Assembly (NCBI GenBank): GCA_018389105.1
Contig: JACATO010002138.1
Location: 1,339,936-1,403,935 of the forward strand
DNA from: Nautilus pompilius
Taxonomy: Eukaryota > Mollusca > Cephalopoda > Nautilida > Nautilidae
Length of the DNA stretch: 64,000 bases
Reading direction: 5' to 3'
In this document: piece by piece, positions 1 through 12,245 of the stretch
Numbering within the stretch: position 1 is the first letter of the stretch
Layout of the letters: each line of letters begins with the position of its first letter
Notes under the pieces: model-generated
Databases searched by the model: none
The model's input: the letters and a program-made list of their open reading frames with translations, nothing else
What the model was told of the DNA's origin: nothing
Program-made: the position numbers and the translations under genes

Positions 1-1275
1 ATGGAACTGATAAAATGTATCTTATTTGTTGTTGTTTTTTTATTTACTTTTTAACAGACATTCTCTATTTTATTTTCCTTTTGTGTCCTTCATTTTGTTT
101 TTCTTTAATGCAAACAAATCTAATAATAATAATAATTTATTCAACATCACGCGAAGTGAAGAAGAATGGAAATAATCTTTTCTGAAACTGGTTATCTCCT
201 CCAGTATCCATTAGAGAAGTTCCGTTCCATTAATTTTTCCATTCTTTCTTTACACCACTCATTGACCTGGCCATCTTCCTCAGAGAAGTGTCTTCTTCCT
301 GATTAGCTTTCTCTGTGGAGACAAAGCTGACACCTGTTTACATTCCAATCTGTTAACTTTAATGAAACTTGTGATAGCTATGTTTTTAACTGCTTCTTGG
401 ATAGAGTCTACAAAGTAAATTGGTTCTTGTAAAACCCGGAATGAAACTATGGACTTAACTGCGCGTCTAGAACAGTCTTACAATTTGTATTTAAGATCTA
501 TTTAATTCTATCTAAAAACTAACTGAAAATGTGAACAACTGTATTAAGATCCTATTAGTCCTCTGTATACCACATCAGTTTTTGCCTGACTTATACCACC
601 AGCCTAGAAGCATTACTTAGTATCTGTGTTCTGGCTGTACATTTAGTTAATACACTCTTAGTGCGAAGCACATGTAGTTGGAGCAATATGCAGATTTGTC
701 ATTACAAAGGGTTGTTATATTAATGAGAAAGGTGCTGTATGTTACTGCTTCTATGGCTCAGTCTGTGCTTAGTAATACAGATATGATTGGTAGTGAGATA
801 AAAATGTGCCTTTGATTGCATACAGAGAGTTAAGTAAATATGTTTTTATTAACTTCCAATAAATTCTCCTTTAGCAATACATTTGACTTTTAAATATTTT
901 TTTCCCCATTAATATAATTGCAAGGTTGGGGCTTGTTCTGATATGACTCTTCATTCATCTGCCATTTTTTAAAACAAAACTTCTCTAAACATCATCTTAA
1001 TTATGTTTGTTTGTATTTTTAATAGCATGGGAAAGCAACTAATTTATTTTTTTCTTGCATTTAGTCTCATGATCAAGGTCCTGTAGTTAGTAGCTAAAAC
1101 TTGTGCTTGTATGTCTGTGCACGTCTAAGATGGATGCATCTTTCCAATATCTGACATACTCTCATTTTACCCAGAGTACTAGGGGTGTTACAGAGTGGGT
1201 GCGTCACTAAATATCGATGTTTACATACGTTTGCTCATCAAATAATAATAATATGTGAACAACTAATTTGGTTTA
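1..1275. other. AT-rich stretch, no gene seen
   Basis: AT-rich, CG-poor sequence with short poly-T and ATA/AAT runs. I see no coding-like frame, splice-flanked exon or RNA gene. It ends at the TA target site of the first Tc1 element. Confidence 0.6.
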
Positions 1276-1277
1276 TA

Positions 1278-2837
1278 CAGGTGCATCTCAAAAAATTAGA
1301 ATATCATGAAAGAGTTCATTTTTTCCTGTAATTTAATTCAAACAGTGAAACTTTCAAATATTCTAGATTCATTACACATAAAGTGAAATATTTCAAGCCT
1401 TTTTTGTTTTAATTTTGATGATTACGGCTTACAGCTCATGAAAATCAGAAATCCACTATCTCAAAATATTAGAATATCTCATAAGATCAATTAAAAAAAA
1501 GGATTTATAATATAGAAATGTTGAATTTCTGAAAAGTATGATCATTTATGCACACAATACTTGGTTGGGGCTCCTTTTGCACGAATCACTGCATCATTGC
1601 GGTGTGGAATGGAGGCGATCAGCCTGTGGCACTGCTGAGGTGTTATGGAAGCACAGGTTGCTTTGATAGCGGCCTTCATCTCGTCTGTATTGTTGGGTCT
1701 GGTGTCTCTCATCTTCCTCTTGACAATACCCCATAGATTCTCTTTGGGGTTCAGGTCAGGCAAGTTGGCTGGCCAATCAAGCACAGTAATACCATGATCA
1801 GCAAACCAGTTACTAGTAGTTTTGGCACTGTCGGCAGGTGCCAAGTCCTGCCGGAAAAGGAAATCAGCATCTCCATAAAGCTTGTCAGCAGATGGAAGCA
1901 TGAAGTGCTCTAAACTCTCCTGGTAGACGGCTGCATTGACTTTGGACTTGATAAAACACAGTGTGCCAACACCAGCAGATGACATAGCACCTCAAATCAT
2001 CACTGACTGTGGAATCTTAACACTGGACTTCAAGCAACTTGGATTCTGTGCCTCTCCACTCTTCCTCCAGACTGTGGGACCTTGATTTCCAAATGAAATG
2101 CAAAATTTACATTCATCTGAAAAGAGGACTTTGGACCACTGAGCAACGGTCCAGTTCTTTTTCTCCTTAGCCCAGGTAAGATGCTTCTGATGTTGTCTCT
2201 GGTTCAGGAGTGGATTGACACTAGGAATGTGACACTTATAGCCCATTTCCTGGACATGTCTGTGCGTGGTGGCTCTTGATGTACGGACTCCAGCCTCAGT
2301 CCACTCCTTATGAAGCTCCTCCAAGTTCTCGAATCGGCTTTGCTTGACAATCTTCTCAAGGCTGCAGTCATCCCTCTTGCTTGTGCACCTTTTCCTACCA
2401 CACTTTTCCCTTATAGTCAACTGTTCATGAATATGCTTTGATACAGCACTCTGCGAACAGCCAGCCCTTTCAGCAATGACCTTCTGTGGCTTACCCTTCT
2501 TGTGGAGGGTATCATTGAGTGTCTTCTGGACAACTGTCAAATCAGCAGTCTTCCCCATGATTGTGGTTGGGTGTTCTGAACCAGGCAGAGAGATTCATGG
2601 TATTTATACTGCATAAATAGTGATTTACTCAAACTCAAAATGGAATATTCTAATATTATGATACATTTTTCTATTTTTTTTTAAGCTGTAGGTCGTAATT
2701 ATCAAAATTAAAATTTAAAAAATGCTTGAAACATTTTAGTTTACATGTAATGAGTCTGTACAATTTTCACTTTCTGAAATAACTAACAAAAAATATTGAA
2801 CTCTTCCATGATATTCTAATTTTTTGAGATGCACCTG
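1278..2837 (-). mobile_element. Tc1-type DNA transposon, copy 1
   Basis: A full-length element of 1560 bp. The left end reads CAGGTGCATCTCAAAA and the right end is its inverted match, TTTTTTGAGATGCACCTG. Both ends are flanked by a TA dinucleotide (1276-1277 and 2838-2839), the target duplication expected for Tc1/mariner insertion. Further inverted similarity continues inward: a TTAGAATATC block and a repeated AT-rich block lie on both sides. The interior is filled by one minus-strand transposase frame broken by a single stop codon. A second copy lies at 12246-13756. The intact ends suggest it could still be moved by a transposase supplied elsewhere. Confidence 0.93.
1542..2558 (-). pseudogene. 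Tc1-family transposase with one in-frame TGA
   Basis: The frame starts at an ATG (MGKTADLTVVQ) and runs 339 codons including the terminal stop, the usual Tc1 length, interrupted only by TGA at 1992-1994. The N-terminal part has a helix-turn-helix (KPQKVIAERAGCSQSAVSKH) and a basic GRKRC stretch for binding the terminal repeats. The catalytic part shows the first Asp in FSDECKF, the second in RQDLAPAD and the Glu in PDLNPKENLW. The last two are separated by 34 residues, the DD34E spacing of Tc1. The TGA replaces the Trp that normally precedes Gly in the VMxWG motif. Apart from that stop the frame is open, so the copy is young or recently inactivated. The same stop is present in copy 2. Confidence 0.9.
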
Positions 2838-2839
2838 TA

Positions 2840-3533
2840 GTCTGTGGCTTCTAAGAGTAGAGGGAAAGAAAATAGATATCAGTTGGTAACCTGATGGTAG
2901 GAGATAAACACATGTCTTCTGATTAACTGTTAGATCTGTACCGTGCACGTGTTCATAATTGTATAAAGTGAGTTTAGTATTTATTTTATATTTTCCATGC
3001 CTTTAATGATAATCTGACATAAAATCAAAGCTCAGCTGAGCTGATGATGTATTATTATCAGAGAAGCAACTGTTATTACCTTAAAAGTCTAGAGCTTTAT
3101 CCTAGTCAATCATGATGCAAAGCTGATTTTCAGTTTCATGGATTTATGATAATGCAGTTGATATAGAGGGGGCTAGCATCGAGAGCAATGTGGCTCTTGC
3201 CAGCAGTGAGTGAAGAACTGTTTATTGCTCTCGAATAAACCTCAGGGTAAAATGTGGATTTGCTGTTCAAGCATTTGCAATAAATTAATTTATTATGGCA
3301 AACTTGGATTTACTACACAATGCTCAAGAACTAGACCAGTGTTACAAATTGGCGTAGAACATAATGTTCGATTTTCAGCTTGCCAGTTGTTTTTCAACAT
3401 TTTTAATACTTTAGCAGTGTCATAGATAAATGTCAAATACACATTTATACAATTCATGTAAACTATAAAATAAATAAATACATTACAAAAACATAGCATT
3501 TCACATAAATGTTTGATATGTTACTTTTCCATT
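2840..3533. other. AT-rich spacer, no gene seen
   Basis: No coding or RNA signal recognised between the Tc1 element and the following SINE. Short frames here lack coding-like composition. Confidence 0.5.
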
Positions 3534-3748
3534 CACCAGTCTCCCTGCAAGGGAGACTACTCTGACAAGAGAGTGTAGTGTTGCAGTTATCTGCTAGTAT
3601 GTTGCCTATCCTGCACCACAAAGGTTCAGCATTGCAGACTTTGGCAGGGAAATCCCTCACTAGATCTCTCCGTTTTTAGATGTGGGAGAAACCCTGGCCT
3701 TCAATCTTGGCAGCCCACAAACTAACCACTGGGCCACCCGCCAGCGTT
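3534..3748 (-). mobile_element. tRNA-derived SINE, minus orientation
   Basis: Read on the minus strand it begins with a tRNA-like head, GGTGGCCCAGTGGTTAG, then GGGCTGCCAAGATTGAAGG, and ends in a perfect 8-bp hairpin (AGTCTCCC, GGGAGACT) followed by GGTGAATGG. The copy at 16454-16694 has the same order of parts: the CCAGTGGTTAG head, CTGCCAAGAT, a TCTAAAAA block, AACTGCA, then a hairpin with GAGACTGGTG. Shared head, body and tail in two separate places identify a dispersed SINE family. The internal B box is eroded in this copy. Confidence 0.7.
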
Positions 3749-6700
3749 CTGTTTGATATCTGAAGTAGTACGAGGCAGAAACTTTTAAAAAATGAAGTTG
3801 CTCTGTTTTCTACAACACACAAGAGATATTTCCTTCTACACTAGTTATCATGCTTCCTTAATGGTTAATTTTTTAAAAAAATAATCACATATTTGCCAAT
3901 GGTTTATATTCTGGTTGGCATTTATATCCTTTGGTTGTGTTTGCTGCTGCTACTATCTGCATCTGCCCATAGGGACTAAGTTTCCCCTCCAATTTCTCCA
4001 AGCAAGTTTCTGACCTCTGTACCTATGCTGCATCTCCCTCTTGTAGATTTGCACTATATCTTATTCACTGCTTTGATCATGCCTGTGACCAGAAAGACCA
4101 GCTCTTTCCACTTTACCCATCACTGGTGACCTCCATCTTATAGTTATGCATATCATTTTTAGACAGCCATTTTCAAATTTCAAGACCTAACATTTCATTC
4201 ACACTCTGCGGCTCTGCAGAATTGGTTCACATGGTTATCACCTTGCTATTCTTAAATGGACATCTCTAGACACGAGCCTGCTCCAGAACAAGTTGCTTAA
4301 TGCACGGGAAATCTTGGAAAGAGTAAGTTAGGTATTTTGTTGAAAAGGAAATAATTGAAAAAAAAACCATTAAATACTATAGAGCTGGAGTTTTATCACA
4401 CCTATTTTTCATGTAAAACCTTGCCAGCATTTACTTTCATTCTGATAAGGATTATTTATGTGCACAAATCAGAATTTTAAGTATGACTATGTAAAGTACT
4501 TACTACAATTATTCTTCAAGACTTCTGTTGCTTGAAACAGCTGTCTGTCTGTTATCAATGTTTGGAATTTTTGTTGTATTTTTCCAAATGCACTATACTG
4601 TACATTCCACTCCATCCAGCCTGGTATTCACATTAATGCGTCAGCCAACAGTTGGTTATACAGTATACAAACGTGCATGCATGAATATATCTATTTATTT
4701 ATTCCACGTCTTGTTTCTCTCTCATTTAGTTTTCTTGTAGTGAACCTAAAATTTGTTGTTGTTCAATTCGCGTGACTTCACTTTCTATTTTATATTGTAG
4801 AGAGAGAGATGAATACTATCAAGAGGAAATAGTTAATGTTTCTAGGAAAAGATTTGAAACACACAAATTTTCCTCTCTCTCTCTCTCACTGGGATACTTT
4901 TACAATAATTAGAGGGAAGGATGAAACTTTTCATTGTGTTTGCCTATGAAGTGACTTAATTGTTTGTGATCCCTTAGCTATGGTATAGTTAGCAACATCA
5001 GGATTGATGCTTGATGTAGATCTGGCAAATTGTTTCGGACAATTCATCAAAAGTAAATATGACTAATTTAAAAGTCAAGTCGTGGACTTTTTAAACTAGT
5101 GTACTGAGGAGAAATCCCCCTTGTGTCCCGGCTACCTGTCAAGCAGAAATGGGTTTGTGCTGTCTGGGTAGAGGAGTATCCCTGATTGATGCACAATTAG
5201 CTTTGAAATATCACTCCCAGCCTGTAATCAGTATTTACAGAAAACCTTTCTGATGAATGTAACAAAATCAACAGCAGCAGCAAGGAATTTACTGGAGGCT
5301 GGGGCTTTAGATTTCTTGTAATGGAGTGGAAAGACTAATAAATCAAACTTTTGTCAGGTTAATGGTATAGCTTTTATTGTCAAAGAAGCTGACAGTGGAT
5401 CCTTGCTGACCTGACCACCACCATTCTTGTAAGCACAAGAATTACATGTTAATGCAAATGTTTCATTCTCTCTCATTTCTTTACACAACAGTAGCCACAA
5501 TTTATTCCACATGCACAGTTGTGGAAGAGCTCTTCCTTTGAATAATATATGTAATTAAAACCTTCCAGAGTAATCTTTATAGTTTCATTTTATGCTTTTT
5601 TGAATAATCATATTTTTGAAGAAGAAACGGAACATTTTAAAATATATTAAAACAAATACACAAGAAAAGTAAATTTTAACCCATTAGGACCCAGATTAGG
5701 CCAGTCAGCTAGACCAGTCCACACCCAACTTTTCCCCAGTTATATCACTAAGTTTCGTCAGTAAATTCATAGAGATGAACATTATGAAGCAGCAGCTTTC
5801 CTGATTTTTATCAAATAAAGTGCACTATATACACCACATATTTAACTAATGATTATTGTAAAAAATGTCTTTACCAAAGTCCATGGAAAATATAAAGTTG
5901 TTATATTTGCATACTTCACACACTGGTTAATCCAACTGCACTCCAGATACTGACCAATAACTGAAAGTCATTTGCTGTGATATTGCTGCATGCACAGAGT
6001 CTTACATCACTCTTCGGGCGGAAGTAGATATTTCTCTCTGTCTTGCGTTCCTCGGTCCTACCACCGTCCATGGTCAGCACTTTCCCCAACTTTGTTTTTG
6101 TTTACATCCGTACGACTACAACTTTCTTATTGAAGGCATCAAGCCATGTGCTTGAAGGTGGCTGGTTACCATCGCCTCCCTTCTGATAATTTTATTTCAT
6201 TATTATTCCATCATCTGGAATATTGTCAAGAATTACCTGTGTTGTGTCATAAGCTGTTAAGTATCATCTCCTTGGCAGCATCCTCTCAACTTTATAAATT
6301 TGTTAAAAATCTACAAAACAAGACATACAATCCAGCCACAAGGAATACAGCAAGAATGTACTCAGATCAAAATAGATTACAAGGGAAGCAACTCTTATCA
6401 ACAATCAAGTATGGAAAACCGAAAAGATCACAACTTTACATGTATGATGTATCATGCACCAGGCCCAAGTAGACAAAACCGTGTGATATATTGTACACTG
6501 GACCCTGAAGGATAAAATAATTTAATTTAATTTTTTGGGAAATTCTTGAAGCCTGTGTAAATTTGATTCGGAGCACAGCTACTCTCTGGTACCACTGTCA
6601 TCTTTTCCAAAACCTGACTCTTGCATTTCACCTAACACAAATTTAGATACAATGTATCTCAGAATATGACACAAACAAAATTGTTTCACCTCACAAAAAG

Positions 6701-8506
6701 GATCCAGATTTTCATTTCTTAAATTCCATTAGGTTACATCGTAAATGGAAGGTGCTTGTTTACTTATCTTAAAGTTGCCAGTCCTTTGACCTAGCAATTT
6801 CGAGAAAACTAATTATGTTCTGAACTGTTAAATGTGTGGCACTTCGCTGGAGATGTTCTTTATGCAATTGCAATCATCAAATTGTTTAATATCAGTTGTT
6901 ATATTAATGACATTTGCCAAAATGTCAGAGTAGGCCATAGAAAATTCCATTAAGTGGTGGCTTGAAACATTTAATGAGTTTTTGATGACGAATATTATCG
7001 CCATGCAATTTTTGTACTCTAGATTACATAACATTCATTTACGTGTCTGCTACGTTTATTACTATTTAACATTTTCTCACTGCCTTAATAGCTTTTAGAC
7101 ATTTACTATGATTTTATTAGTTTTGTTGTTTTTTATTCATTTATGCTGCTTAACATGATCTGAAATGGGGGATAGCATATTGTAGTGATAAGTGGAAATA
7201 CATCAGATTCTGCATTCTCTCATTTCTTGTAGTCATAACTTTTTGGAAGCCATGAATCATCAAATAACTTTCTTTTAGCCAAATTGTAAACTGTACTAGG
7301 CTTGGTATTGAAAGTTTAAAAGGAACAAACTTAACCTGAAATTTTAAAAAGAAAATACAGTATTGATCATAAGTCTCCACCACATCACCAAATGTCTCTT
7401 AATTGCCTAGAATGTATTGTTAAAAACTATAAATATGCTGAGAATGTGTGTGAATAATTAATCGTTATTACTCAATATTATTGAAAAGGAATGTTAATTT
7501 TCGTGTAAAACTGCAATATTATGTGTTTTACATGCAAACAATTATCTGGGCTCTTCTGATTTACCAATTGATCTGCTACGCATATAAATATGGTAAGTAG
7601 ACAGCATATTTCTTTGAAAAGATGCCTAAGTAGCCACAAGAATGCAAGAACTGTGAACTGACCACTATAATATAAGCTGAGATAACAGATTTACAGGAAA
7701 AATAAAAGAGTTATAATCAAAGAACTATTGCAGATTAGTTTCAAATATCCAGGGATGCTGGTCAATGGTCACTGGTGCATTATGAGCATGGCCCCAAAAA
7801 TTTCGACAAATTTGGGTAGCCAGCAAAATTTTCTGTTTGCCAGTTAAAATGGAACCCCAAAATGGGAAGGTGGAGTGAATTTTTGTTAACTCCTAGGCAG
7901 CCCAAAGCTTAGTTAATTAACCAAGTATCAGAAAGTTGCTTTCTGACACCCACTCTGGAGTTCTTCTTCAAGAATTTTTTTGCCTAAGTGAGGAGGCCTT
8001 ACACTTATAAATTATTTTGGTTGGAGTGGATTTTCCATCCTCTAAAGCCCTGTGGGTACTTCATCTTTCAAACCTTCTGACCTCTGCTCAGCAGGTAGCT
8101 TGATCTTTTTTTATGAGGACTAAACCCAAAGCCATTTGGGTACCATTGGATCTGTGCTGGTGAATCTTAACTGTCTGTATCAAAGGTTGGAGTAGGTCCA
8201 ACAGGTCTCTATCACTTCCTTCCTCTTGTGATAAACTTTTCACTCCTATTCATTTTCTTCTTCTGTGTTCTTATATTTCCTGTGTGTGCATGTATCACTT
8301 CTGACACTTCCACTCATCCCTTTGAACTAGACACATTGTGATTCATAAAATTGGGATTTTCTTGCTTTATGGGAACATGGATTGAGAGTATGTTACTTGA
8401 TTAAATCTTTTAGTTGTCCATATTTTGCAAAATAATGGTTCATATAGGTTTTAGGAAGAATTTTTTGTGTTAACTTGGTTGGATTTTCACTATTGGTGTC
8501 ATAGAG

Positions 8507-8510
<4 letters not shown>
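3749..8510. other. AT-rich intergenic or intronic DNA
   Basis: No gene recognised. A short CT run lies near 4875. A patch with more CG around 6010-6130 contains CGGGCGGAAGT but no frame I can support. The frames at 6146-6515 overlap each other in different phases and are not coding-like. A TTAACCCATTAGGACCC sequence at 5676 recalls a piggyBac end but has no partner. Confidence 0.5.

Positions 8511-8554
<44 letters not shown>
8511..8554. repeat. (AT)22 microsatellite
   Basis: Uninterrupted AT dinucleotide run of 44 bases; likely length-variable. It explains the tyrosine/isoleucine-repeat frame read across it. Confidence 0.97.
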
Positions 8555-8556
<2 letters not shown>

Positions 8557-9198
8557 AGCCCTGATTATGATGACAATAGAAGCTTAACTTCTCTTGCAAG
8601 GTTGACACTTTGAGAGCTCCATCTTACCTGGAGTATGGCAGTATCGCAGTTCCAGTTTAGTCCCAAAGATAGATAGATGATTCTGATCATGAGCAGACAG
8701 ATTTGATGGTTATGATATGGTGAATCCTTTGTGCTTACTCTGTACTGATTGTATACTCGGCATTAGTACAAAAGCATGGATGGAATCCTATTTGTAGGAT
8801 ACAGAACTTTTAGAAGTTTACTATGATGATGAATGATGGTGTTTGTGGTCCTGAAAACAGCTTTCATTGCTCAGATTAGCCTACAGATGTTTTTTTTTTG
8901 TTTTGTTTTGTATTTTTTTCAGTGATATGACTGAAATATTAAAAAAAAAGTGGATTTAGACTATTTATCTTTTCACATTGGTAAGATTTAATATGCGTTG
9001 TAAGTATGAATTAAAAGTGTTCTTGACTAGAGCATATAAATACTTAAATACAAATCAAGGTTATTTTTTATTTTTAGAAAAAAGGAAGTTCAGCATATAT
9101 AGAATTTTAATGGTTTTTTTCTCCTCTGAATATTTACATTAAAGTATTCTTGAACACCTTAGCATCATTAATATTTTAACCTAACTATCTAAATGGCT
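8555..9198. other. AT-rich spacer, no gene seen
   Basis: Homopolymer A and T runs and no coding signal. Confidence 0.5.
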
Positions 9199-9440
9199 TG
9201 ACATTAACTTAATCAAATGCCTTTGGGATATGCTGGATAGAGGTGTGCCAACATTAACCACAGCTGCAAATGTTACACCATCTGCTATAGGCATTTTACA
9301 AAGACTATGGCAATATCCCCAGAGCCATCATCTATTTACTTATTGCTCTCATGGCTTGCAGACTCCAGGCTATTATCAACATGGATGGAGCACTATTGAA
9401 ATTGTAATGATTGCTACTGTTCTCCAATCAGCTAATTAAC
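9199..9440 (+). pseudogene. fragment of a Tc1-like transposase C-terminus
   Basis: The plus strand encodes LDINLIKCLWDMLDRGV, which fits the catalytic block PDLNxIExLWDxLxRRV of Tc1-type transposases with the Glu changed to Lys. It is followed at the right distance by RLWQYPQSHHLF, fitting the helix that follows in the family. No N-terminal part or terminal repeats were found nearby. The fragment is short and decayed, so this is a probable rather than certain relic. It differs from the two full Tc1 copies and belongs to another lineage. Confidence 0.45.
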
Positions 9441-11400
9441 TTGTCCCAGCATAAAAACTATTAGGGAGTTCTACTAACAACATGTTTATCTTTAAATATC
9501 ATTTATCAAGTTCTCAGAAATACTATGATTCATAGTAGAAGATAAAGAATTGCCTGCTTATTTTTTTCTCTTTTGTTCATTGTGAGTGAATACTTCTTCA
9601 TCTATCCACTCATCCTTTTTACTCAAAATGAATATTCTACAAAAATGATCACATTAAAGTATTAAAAACTTGCTAGAAAGTATATTTTACTAATTGAAAT
9701 ATGCACTTTCAAGAATTGGAGTGGTTACAGTTTTAAAATAGAATATATCACTGTATTTAATAAAGCTAATCTTATATAACAAATAGAAAAAAATCACAAA
9801 ATATTGATAAATTTTTACACCAATCAAGACAAACATTAAGCTGAAAATGTGGAGTCTAACTTCAATATTTCAACTTTAAATATTATATGACAAATTTCTT
9901 CATGTGAGTACTACTATCGTTTGGTTGTTGATAGGTTGGCTTAGCCTTCTAGTTAGCAATAATTGTACCACCTTCATATTTATTATGTACTACTCTAGGG
10001 AAATGTGCCACATTGGTGTAAGGCACCATAAGGAAAACAGATGGAATGTGTAATAAAGATACTTTAAGCAGACATTAATGTTGGCAAATGTCAAAGGTAT
10101 TAAATAACAACATCACAGTAGATCAGTAGAGGTGTCTCTCAAAAACAAAATTTTTAGTTATCACAATGGAGTGGGGAGAAATTTTACTGTAAAATGGCAT
10201 AAAGTCAGTAGATATCATCCCTTCACAAGGGCATCATCAATCAAGTTTCTGCAAGGTTTGTTGTGGTGGTGCAGGGTGTCAGTAGTTTATATTTGATCTA
10301 GGAAGCATTTTAAATGGAATCTCTGATTTTCCTGTCAGCTGGTAGATTAATGATAATTTGCTAAATATAGAAAGGATACGATATTTAACTATTACCTGTC
10401 CCTACACTTTGAGAGAAGAGGCCGCATGGATAAACAATCTAGTCATATATATGTTTCATAGGTGGAGAAACTATAAACCAACCAGTCTACAGCCTAGCAA
10501 TTGGTATTCACTGTCTGCGTAAACCTGGTTTACTCTTAGAAACATTTTCCAAACTTTTGATTGTTTTGTATTACTGCAGTTCTTTCATGGATTAGAAAGA
10601 AATCATTGTTGAAAAGTATTAATATCAGCTTAAATCCATGCCAAGTGGTACTGGATTTTCACATGGATGTTTGGCTTTTTTAAACAGATTGGTTGATTGA
10701 TTGATATATATATATTTTTTTAAGTCAGAATAACAATTTATGCTTTATGCATCCTAAATAATATTTTGGAATATTTTCATTTATGGAAAGGAAAAGAGAG
10801 AAAATACGGTTATTATTCTAGAAGGATCCTTGATGCTTTTCTGTGCACCATAGAAACAGAAATAGCTTGAAGCAGAAAATATGAGTATTACCATAGTTTG
10901 GCTTCTGGTAGTTTAGAGAGAGCAACCGGTCTGATCATCTGCTAGGTTAAACAAGCCAGAAGCTTCTGTAGCATCATTGCAGAAGGAAAGATTCCATAAC
11001 ATTGCTTTTTTTTTCAGAAAGAACCTACAGGATCTGGTATCACAAACGCATGCATATTTTGTTATTAGTGTACAGAATTGGAAATAGTTTTTTCTCTGTT
11101 TCCATAATTATGTATAAAATCCAACTAGCACATGATAGAATCATATCTCGTATATAAAGCTGAAATGCTGCATAGTTCAGTTGTGTGTTAATATGGTGTA
11201 CTGTGAATGGTTCATGCCTGTAGAAGAACTATAAGAGTATAGGGGGGACAATCACAGAGAAACCAGAGTTGCTCCATGTGGCAGATTGCAACTGGACTTC
11301 GCATTTCAGAAGGAGCTTTACACAAGACTGAGGAGGATACAGGAAACTGCTTCTGTTGACAGTAGATGCAGTCGAGGATGAAAGCCCAAACTCTCCAGAA
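9441..11400. other. AT-rich stretch, no gene seen
   Basis: No coding or RNA feature recognised; scattered short AT runs only. The stretch leads into an old transposase relic. Confidence 0.5.
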
Positions 11401-11423
11401 GTGATGGCATCCCTACATGACAG

Positions 11424-12090
11424 ATGATGACCCAATGCAGAGACCTTGCACGTGACCTAGGTGCAAGTACGGATGTTAAAATTTCGTCGAGAATTGTAAG
11501 ATATGCAGTGCAAAGTGGTCTCAGTGGATCTGAACCTGAAAGAAAGTGCTCTTTACAGATGGGTCTGCATTTGAACTGTTTGGAAATAATCAATGGCAGT
11601 TTGTTCAAAGACAGACTAGGCAGCAGTCAGTGTAATAATAGATCAGTGTAAAACAGCTATAGTGAAGCATGTGGCTGCATATTAGCAAGGGTGTCAAATT
11701 TACATAAAATTGAGGGTATATCAACTGCCAACAGAAACAGATAGGTTCTCATCCATCATGCCATTTCCTATGGAAGATAACTCATTGGGCGAGAATTTAT
11801 TTTCCAACGTCACTGTAACCCCAAGCTCACAGTGATGAAAACTCTCTGGAATGTAGGGGCTGATGGAACACTCACAAAGATACTTTGACCCGCACTAAGT
11901 CCTGATATGGACGTCATTGAGGCTGTGTGAAGTTATACAGTTAATGAGGAAAGTTAAACGTCAACCAAACACCTTGCATGAACTGTGGAAAGTGATGTGG
12001 GACATGTGGAACAACATTTCAGTCATACTTTTATATCCTGTATGGGAGCATGAAAACAAGATATCAAGGTACATATAAAGGAAAGGTTCA
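11424..12090 (+). pseudogene. decayed Tc1-like transposase
   Basis: Several blocks of Tc1 transposase appear in order on the plus strand, in more than one frame. RDLARDLGASTDVKIS followed by RIVRYAVQSGL fits the second helix-turn-helix. PALSPDMDVIEAV fits the WPALSPDLNPIEHLW catalytic Glu block, with a stop where Trp is expected. Next comes VKRQPNTLHELWKV with WNNISV, fitting the C-terminal ELW...EWNNI helix. Stops and frameshifts throughout make it non-functional. It lies just left of the second full Tc1 copy but differs in sequence, so it is a separate, older insertion. Confidence 0.7.
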
Positions 12091-12245
12091 CATACCAGAT
12101 ACTGATGCAACCCACAGTATATTTATTTGATTTTGCAGATATCCTGTAATAATGCACTGTGTATTATAATATGTATCCTTCAGGTGCAATTACTCTTTTG
12201 TGGTGTTTTCATGTTTATTTTCAATACTATGTCACAGAACATTTA

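Noticed and set aside
5676..6520. TTAACCCATTAGGACCC as a possible piggyBac-type left end
   Set aside because: The best partner near 6495 matches only partly and is not followed by TTAA, so neither the ends nor the target duplication is supported.
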